Below, one piece after another: positions 51,090 through 55,864 of a DNA stretch of 55,864 nt. The position numbers and the translations under genes were made by a program. The stretch's first letter is position 1. Each line of letters opens with the position of its first letter. The notes beneath the pieces are model-generated. The model was given only the letters and a program-made list of their open reading frames with translations. It was not told the DNA's origin and did no database searches. Source of the DNA: Candidatus Nomurabacteria bacterium RIFCSPHIGHO2_02_40_30 (GTDB taxonomy: Bacteria > Patescibacteriota > Minisyncoccia > Phycocordibacterales > UBA9973); assembly GCA_001785445.1 (NCBI GenBank), contig MFTV01000005.1, forward strand, positions 1 through 55,864, written 5' to 3'.

Positions 51090-53123
51090 TCAGGGTTGCT
51101 GTTCTTCTCGTTCAATTTTTTCAATATATTCTACTTCCCTTCCGATACGTTTAGAAATATCATCTAGATCTCTAAGTAGCTGGGCCTCTTTCTCCCTCTC
51201 TTGGTCTGAAAAAGTTTCAACTGATTTTGCCCTATGTAAGACGATAAGTTCGTCTGCGATATCTCGCTGTAACACTGCAAAGCCAATACGAATTGATTCC
51301 TCCACTTTTTTTATTTCTTCTTTAAACCCTTGATGTTTTTTGCGACCGTGATAAAGGTGAAAAAGAATAAAAATGACAAGTCCTGTTATTCCCAACAACA
51401 AAATCACAACCATAAAAAGATATATAGTTTCGTAACTTAAACGGTTTGAGCCAAATTCTATCGCAGTTCTTTTGACTGTCATTTTGTTTTGGGGGCTTGG
51501 GGGGCTTAACTGTTCTCCGTGTTTGCCTTGAGTCCATAAAAGATAGTCTCCCGGTGATAAAAATACAGTATGACGATAAAACCAATCTCCGCGTGTGTTT
51601 GGTACGACATTTTCACTAATAGTCTCGCCAGTGAGTAAATTTTGCAAATATATAACGACCGCATCGTTAGTAATGTCAGCTATGCCCCCCACATAAAATA
51701 TATCTTTATTTGATATGTCTTTTGAAACAGTACTAATAATAGGTGGAGAGAGTTCCGGATTTTCCGCATGTAAAGTACCGCCAAACAAAGTTGTAGATAA
51801 GAGCGCAAACAAAAGAACCAATACTTTGAAACCGTACTTTTTGCGATAATTTTTTAACTCCTCAAGTTTACGCTTAACTTCTTCAGGCAATTTTTTTTCT
51901 TTTTCTATCGCATGTACAATCTGACGCCAGTTCAAGACTTTATACGCCAGGAAGATGAGTACCAGCAGTAGCAAAATACCAACAAACCAAACTAGCAACC
52001 ATGGCACGATAAATAAATCCTTGATAACAATCCCATGATCTCCAATAAATTTAAAAATGGAAGTCGTGACAACAATACGTTCTGTAACTTCCCTGTAATT
52101 GTTAGCTCTATCGTATGCTCTCACAAATACGTCGTAAGAACCGAGAGCAAGAGAAGCAGGAATAGAAGGACTCGTAGTTTCAACAAAAAAATTTATATCA
52201 TTCGGGTGGCTGGCAATAGCCTCAGTTGAAATTGGTTCTAGTTTTATTTCATAGTGATCTAGACCGGAATGCGCATCAGTCGTGGTAAATTGAATTATTG
52301 GTTGTGCGCTTGTTGTGCGTTTCGAAGGCAATATTTCAATGGGAAAATCAGCTGGCATACTAGTATCAATCTTTACGGCAAAGTGAGTCACCCCGCTCCA
52401 AATTCCGTCCCGTAACGCTTTAATATGAAAATAATGAATACCATCACTTAAGTTGCTATATGAAACCAATTGTCTGTTTCCTTCTCCAATATTGTCGGGA
52501 ACGGTGATAGGGTCCTTGTTTAAAACATAACTAAAACTTTCTACGCCGGAAGTTTCATTGGTAAAACGTAATACGGCATTGTTGTCTGAATACCAAGCTG
52601 ACTGATTAGGATGGGTTGGAGAAACTACGGCTGGACCTTCGGGTGGAGGAAGTTTAAGCTGATAAACAATGTTTTGACTTTGAAGAATATCCTCCGTAGC
52701 CAACCCGTCATTTAAAAATATTTTTGATCCGCTTAAAAACTTAATAAGCGCATCGCCAACCGATTTAACTCTAAAAGTTACGGTGGTAAGAATCCCTTTT
52801 GAAACAATAAGACCGCCAGGAATACCGCCCTCTAGGTTTATTGTTCCCGCAATGTTATTAAACTTTGGCGGAACAGTCCAAACATCAACAACAGACGAGC
52901 CGGTAGAAGGAGAAACTACTTGCAGTTTATCCGGCGGAAAACTTAAAAAAACTTGCAGAGCATTTACAGACTTTCCTTCTGTATCTAACAACACCGATAC
53001 ACTAAAAGTATTTCCGACAGAAAAAACTCCGGAATCTGGATTTAAAAACACAGAAGAGGCCAAGCTTGCTTTAGGCAAAAAAACTAAATATAATAAAAAT
53101 ATAATAAAAATATAACGCTTCAT
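51090..53123 (-). CDS. membrane-anchored cohesin-like protein
   Basis: A 677-aa protein: a signal-like N-terminus, a cohesin-type domain (SVFLNPDSGVFSVGNTFSVS, VNALQVFLSFPPDKLQVVSP), two Ig/Fn3-like beta modules, a membrane span near residue 390 (IVPWLLVWFVGILLLLVLIF), a further span later and a charged coiled-coil C-terminus. It may be a scaffold bound to the cell surface. Neighbour genes carry a second cohesin and a dockerin. Confidence 0.75.
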   Translation of the reverse strand: MKRYIFIIFLLYLVFLPKASLASSVFLNPDSGVFSVGNTFSVSVLLDTEGKSVNALQVFLSFPPDKLQVVSPSTGSSVVDVWTVPPKFNNIAGTINLEGGIPGGLIVSKGILTTVTFRVKSVGDALIKFLSGSKIFLNDGLATEDILQSQNIVYQLKLPPPEGPAVVSPTHPNQSAWYSDNNAVLRFTNETSGVESFSYVLNKDPITVPDNIGEGNRQLVSYSNLSDGIHYFHIKALRDGIWSGVTHFAVKIDTSMPADFPIEILPSKRTTSAQPIIQFTTTDAHSGLDHYEIKLEPISTEAIASHPNDINFFVETTSPSIPASLALGSYDVFVRAYDRANNYREVTERIVVTTSIFKFIGDHGIVIKDLFIVPWLLVWFVGILLLLVLIFLAYKVLNWRQIVHAIEKEKKLPEEVKRKLEELKNYRKKYGFKVLVLLFALLSTTLFGGTLHAENPELSPPIISTVSKDISNKDIFYVGGIADITNDAVVIYLQNLLTGETISENVVPNTRGDWFYRHTVFLSPGDYLLWTQGKHGEQLSPPSPQNKMTVKRTAIEFGSNRLSYETIYLFMVVILLLGITGLVIFILFHLYHGRKKHQGFKEEIKKVEESIRIGFAVLQRDIADELIVLHRAKSVETFSDQEREKEAQLLRDLDDISKRIGREVEYIEKIEREEQQP

Positions 53124-53128
53124 AAATT

Positions 53129-54013
53129 CTATTTTCTGTTATTATACACCTTAAAAACAATAAACACTAAAATAAAAACGAAAAAGAGCACTATCAGCAC
53201 TTTTTTACAAAGCTCTAGAAAATAAAAAATGGATTTAATGTTTTCCAGACCAGTGTTATTTGCGACTTTAAACTCTATGCTCCAAGCGCCATTGGGGTAC
53301 AAAACTGGATTAACAACATCTTGCCAAGAAGAAAACGTCCACCATTTCTTAGTTCTCATTTGAGTTTGTTTAATTCCAGATTCTGCGTCAGTGGCGTAAA
53401 AAACTATTAAAGAAGAACCCTCAACTGGACTTTGAGCCTTTTCTACAAAGAGCTCTGGAATAGATTTATCAGAATTAAAAGGTGTTTGACTGTGCGAGGA
53501 AACAGGCAAAGAAATTATTTCTTTATTTTCTTTTACTGAAATTGTGTACGCAGAAATATCGACGGGAATCTTGGTCCCCTTTCCATCAGCCATATATATA
53601 TTGCTTTTTGCAAGAGAAAGCTTGTATTGCCCGCTACTTTGCGCTCTAAAAGAAAGACTCATTATTAAACCCCCTTTACCCACAAAAGATCGAAAAAGTC
53701 CGCCTGTCAAACCAATATTGCCATTGGAAAGCACCTTGGGTGTAGTCTGCCAAATATCTACTATAGAACCTGTATTATCAAAACTTAAAAATTTTAACTT
53801 ATCTTTTGGGTAAAAAATTTCTAAATCAACTGCATTTATAGGTTTATCTGTATCAATAAAAACATTAACTACAAAATCTGATAGGAATATCGAAGACTCA
53901 ATAGGTCCTTCAAAGTAAATACTGGGATTATCTGTGGCTAAGGCTGTTTGGCCTGCCAATAGAAAAAAGAGAAGTATAAATAAAAATTTACTAATTTGAA
54001 ACTTTTTCTTCAT
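53129..54013 (-). CDS. cohesin-like surface protein
   Basis: A 294-aa protein with a signal peptide (FLFILLFFLLAGQTALA), a cohesin-like domain with FVVNVFIDTDKPINAVDLEI, FYPKDKLKFLSF and GLIMSLSFRAQSSGQYKLSL, an Ig-like part and a C-terminal membrane span (KVLIVLFFVFILVFIVFKVY). It is a shorter paralogue of the 677-aa neighbour. It starts 9 bp after the dockerin gene stop in the same operon. Confidence 0.78.
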   Translation of the reverse strand: MKKKFQISKFLFILLFFLLAGQTALATDNPSIYFEGPIESSIFLSDFVVNVFIDTDKPINAVDLEIFYPKDKLKFLSFDNTGSIVDIWQTTPKVLSNGNIGLTGGLFRSFVGKGGLIMSLSFRAQSSGQYKLSLAKSNIYMADGKGTKIPVDISAYTISVKENKEIISLPVSSHSQTPFNSDKSIPELFVEKAQSPVEGSSLIVFYATDAESGIKQTQMRTKKWWTFSSWQDVVNPVLYPNGAWSIEFKVANNTGLENIKSIFYFLELCKKVLIVLFFVFILVFIVFKVYNNRK

Positions 54014-54022
54014 AATGATAAA

Positions 54023-54805
54023 TTAAAGTAAAAGATTCCAATAATAAAACATAATGGAAACATCTTTAAAATCTATGACGCCGTCTTTTTTTAAATCATA
54101 ACTATCTATGCTAGATCCAGACTTCCCATAATAGTAAAGTAAAACACTCAAATCCAAAATATTTACTTTATTATCATTGTTGAAATCAGCTATAGCGAGA
54201 ATTTGTTTTTTTTCTTTTTCAGTTACAATAATTATATTATTTTGTCCACCACCACTACCAACTGACGAAGTATCACTAACTGACGTGGATGCGCAGACTT
54301 TTCGAGTATAAGTACTACTGTCACCCACATGAGCATTGGTTGGGGTTTGTGATATAGAAGCCACTGTCGTGTCAAAACCGCTACAGTTGCTATTTTGATA
54401 ACCTAAGGTTACAGTGCCGGAAGATACAGAAAGACAAGCATTATTGCCATTGTAAGCTGCGGTTGACTCTGTGTTTTCTTCTACATGAGCGTTGGTTGTC
54501 CCCGAGAGCCGGAGCACAGTGGCAAAAGTACCAGTGCAAGAATTTGAAAGTCCAGATACGCCACTACAACAAACTAGTTGAGAATAATTACTTTGACTGG
54601 GAAGCTCGGCGTGAGAGTTTGCTGTGCTTGCCATTCGCAAAACCACCACATCTGGACTAGCGCAAGTGGCACTAACAGAACAAGAAAGAGCGGCAAAAGC
54701 TTCCGGTGTGAAAAGGAAATTCAAAAAAATAAAAACAGAAAAATAAGAAATCTTCGAAACGACTCCAACAAACACAATCTTTTTACAAAGACTATTATAT
54801 ATCAT
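54023..54805 (-). CDS. secreted protein with C-terminal dockerin
   Basis: A 260-aa protein: a signal peptide, two or more Cys-containing repeat modules with NAHVE/NAHVG signatures (SGTTNAHVEENT, TPTNAHVGDSST), then a type I dockerin at about residues 208-260: ADFNNDNKVNILDLSVLLYY and YDLKKDGVIDFKDVSIMFYY, two Ca-binding loops. It can be expected to dock on the cohesin proteins encoded downstream. No catalytic domain is recognised. Confidence 0.85.
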   Translation of the reverse strand: MIYNSLCKKIVFVGVVSKISYFSVFIFLNFLFTPEAFAALSCSVSATCASPDVVVLRMASTANSHAELPSQSNYSQLVCCSGVSGLSNSCTGTFATVLRLSGTTNAHVEENTESTAAYNGNNACLSVSSGTVTLGYQNSNCSGFDTTVASISQTPTNAHVGDSSTYTRKVCASTSVSDTSSVGSGGGQNNIIIVTEKEKKQILAIADFNNDNKVNILDLSVLLYYYGKSGSSIDSYDLKKDGVIDFKDVSIMFYYWNLLL

Positions 54806-54923
54806 TTTTTTATTTTTTATATTGAGGTATACACCTATATTATATCATAAAACCAAAAACGTCTGGTATTTAAATGAGATGTTTTTAACAATACTTTCGA
54901 TGACGCAGTGTGTTTATAAAAAA

Positions 54924-54955
54924 TTGACACTAGGAATTGTTTTGTATAGTATAAT
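54924..54955 (+). promoter_or_regulatory. possible promoter of the DNRLRE gene
   Basis: TTGACA (54924-54929) and TATAAT (54950-54955) are 20 bp apart, longer than the usual 17. The rest of the 221-bp gap (54806-55026) shows nothing else. Confidence 0.45.
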
Positions 54956-55026
54956 ACATATAGTACTTGTACGATTTTATGCTTGATTTATTATTAACTG
55001 TTAACTAAGTTTAAATTAAAAAATTT

Positions 55027-55864
55027 ATGACAAACAAAAAGGCTTTTCTGATAGTAACTCTCTTAGTCGGCATCGTACTGGTTGGGCAATGGCTACCACT
55101 ATTATCAGCATCAGCATCAGAAACTTTCACCCTCACCCTCCAAGATGGCCTCTCTGGCTACACTGGCACGACTGACACTCATATCAACAACTGGTCAAAG
55201 ACCACTAACTATGGTCCTGCTACCATCTTGGCTTTATATCCTTACGGAAACGTTAAACCTATCATTCGCTTTGACCTTTCTGCTATTCCAGCTGATGCTG
55301 TAGTCAATTCTGCCACATTGAGCATGTACGCTTCATCTTGGGGTAGCAATAGTGGTAGCAACAAAAATACCATCTATCGGGTTTTGGACAAAAGTTGGAT
55401 TGAATCCCAAGCCAACTGGAATATCTACAGTGCTGGTAACAATTGGACCACAGCAGGTCTTGGTTATGGCACTGATATAGCTTCCAGTCCGACAGCTACG
55501 ATAGTTACAGGTTATGCTCCAGCAGGACCAATGTGGGTAGATCTCAATGTGGCTACTCTTGTCCAAAATTGGGTGAATGGAACTTATCCTAACTATGGTG
55601 TGACATATTCGAATAATAGTGGAAGTGGTGGTGGTGGACCCACTCCCCAGTTTTACTCTTCCGAATACACCACAGATATTACCTTACGACCAAAACTTGT
55701 TATTAATTATACCGTGCCGGGAGAGCCCGATACTGAAGCTCCCTCTATACCAGCTAATCTTTCAGCAACTCCTGTTTCTATCTCCCAAATTAATCTCACG
55801 TGGAACATTTCTATCGATAATGTAGGCGTCACTGGCTATCGTATCTATCGAGACGGCAATCAGA
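55027..55864 (+). CDS. secreted DNRLRE/Fn3 surface protein (partial)
   Basis: The open frame runs off the window end (279 codons seen). It has a signal peptide (AFLIVTLLVGIVLVGQWLPL), then a DNRLRE-type domain: TLQDGLSGYTGTTDTHINNW, RFDLSAIPADAVVNSATLSM, SWIESQANWNIY and LRPKLVINY. The start of a fibronectin type III module follows (PANLSATPVSISQINLTW then GYRIYRDGN). It is probably a surface adhesin or enzyme; the C-terminal part is missing. Confidence 0.85.
   Translation, partial: MTNKKAFLIVTLLVGIVLVGQWLPLLSASASETFTLTLQDGLSGYTGTTDTHINNWSKTTNYGPATILALYPYGNVKPIIRFDLSAIPADAVVNSATLSMYASSWGSNSGSNKNTIYRVLDKSWIESQANWNIYSAGNNWTTAGLGYGTDIASSPTATIVTGYAPAGPMWVDLNVATLVQNWVNGTYPNYGVTYSNNSGSGGGGPTPQFYSSEYTTDITLRPKLVINYTVPGEPDTEAPSIPANLSATPVSISQINLTWNISIDNVGVTGYRIYRDGNQ

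Noticed and set aside
1-55864. Alternative genetic code (TGA as Gly)
   Set aside because: valS and other genes end naturally at TGA, and no in-frame TGA interrupts conserved genes.

Overview
The window looks like a chromosome segment from an ultra-small Patescibacteria/CPR bacterium, probably of Parcubacteria type. This is an inference from gene content, not a phylogeny. Signs are about 36-40% GC, tightly packed genes, TGA used as a stop, a short valyl-tRNA synthetase, a YchF lacking its helical domain, and small membrane proteins typical of the group. Many genes have a sigma70-type -10 box ending 6-7 nt before the ATG, which predicts leaderless mRNAs.

Layout. 1-21.1 kb is core chromosome: uracil-DNA glycosylase, GlmU-like nucleotidyltransferase, tRNA-Val, tsaD, valS, a PrsW-like protease, Hsp20, tRNA-Phe/Arg/Gly, a glutaredoxin, a DivIC-like protein, lepA, an ABC exporter, murJ, an O-antigen-ligase-like protein, leuS, a frameshifted rRNA methyltransferase and ychF. 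This part is marked by small palindromic or GC-rich insertions. Some lie between genes (a DNA cloverleaf at 121-191 and a 14-bp palindrome at the murJ start). Others lie in frame inside genes (tsaD, leuS, murJ, DUF1003).

21.0 to about 41.7 kb is a putative integrative island. It starts with a large serine recombinase, preceded by a 58-aa excisionase-like HTH gene, whose 3' end runs into the 5' end of ychF. The left arm holds small unknown genes and a gene-poor stretch with a perfect DnaA box and a candidate large structured RNA (about 24.44-24.99 kb). The middle has a plus-strand cargo operon: an ArdC-N-like protein, unknowns, a second structured RNA at 27.70-27.80 kb, a TPR protein, a membrane protein with 'VEK' repeats and a secreted thermonuclease. 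The right arm is a long minus-strand defence operon: type III-like Mod and Res with an AlbA_2/ATPase-like protein between them, then a PIN-domain protein, a small helical protein, an HEVGH metallopeptidase-like protein and a GIY-YIG protein. An XRE regulator/ImmA-type protease pair lies upstream. No att repeat was found by eye, so the right boundary is unresolved.

41.7-55.9 kb is envelope, metal and surface biology: a type IV pilin-like protein, a secreted beta-helix/LCAT-like hydrolase, a copper module (cupredoxin-like protein, HMA-SafE/DsbD-like transporter, small membrane peptide, DUF3105, CopA ATPase, CsoR with a clear promoter-operator), a cohesin-cohesin-dockerin operon, and a secreted DNRLRE/Fn3 protein cut by the window end.

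Points most worth a second look: (1) the possible 24.4-25.0 kb and 27.7 kb structured RNAs, (2) the family of in-frame palindromic/GC-rich micro-insertions, one with a 9-bp direct duplication, (3) a Nudix domain inside the LeuRS editing domain, (4) the expanded type III R-M operon, (5) pervasive leaderless promoters, and (6) the cohesin/dockerin operon.
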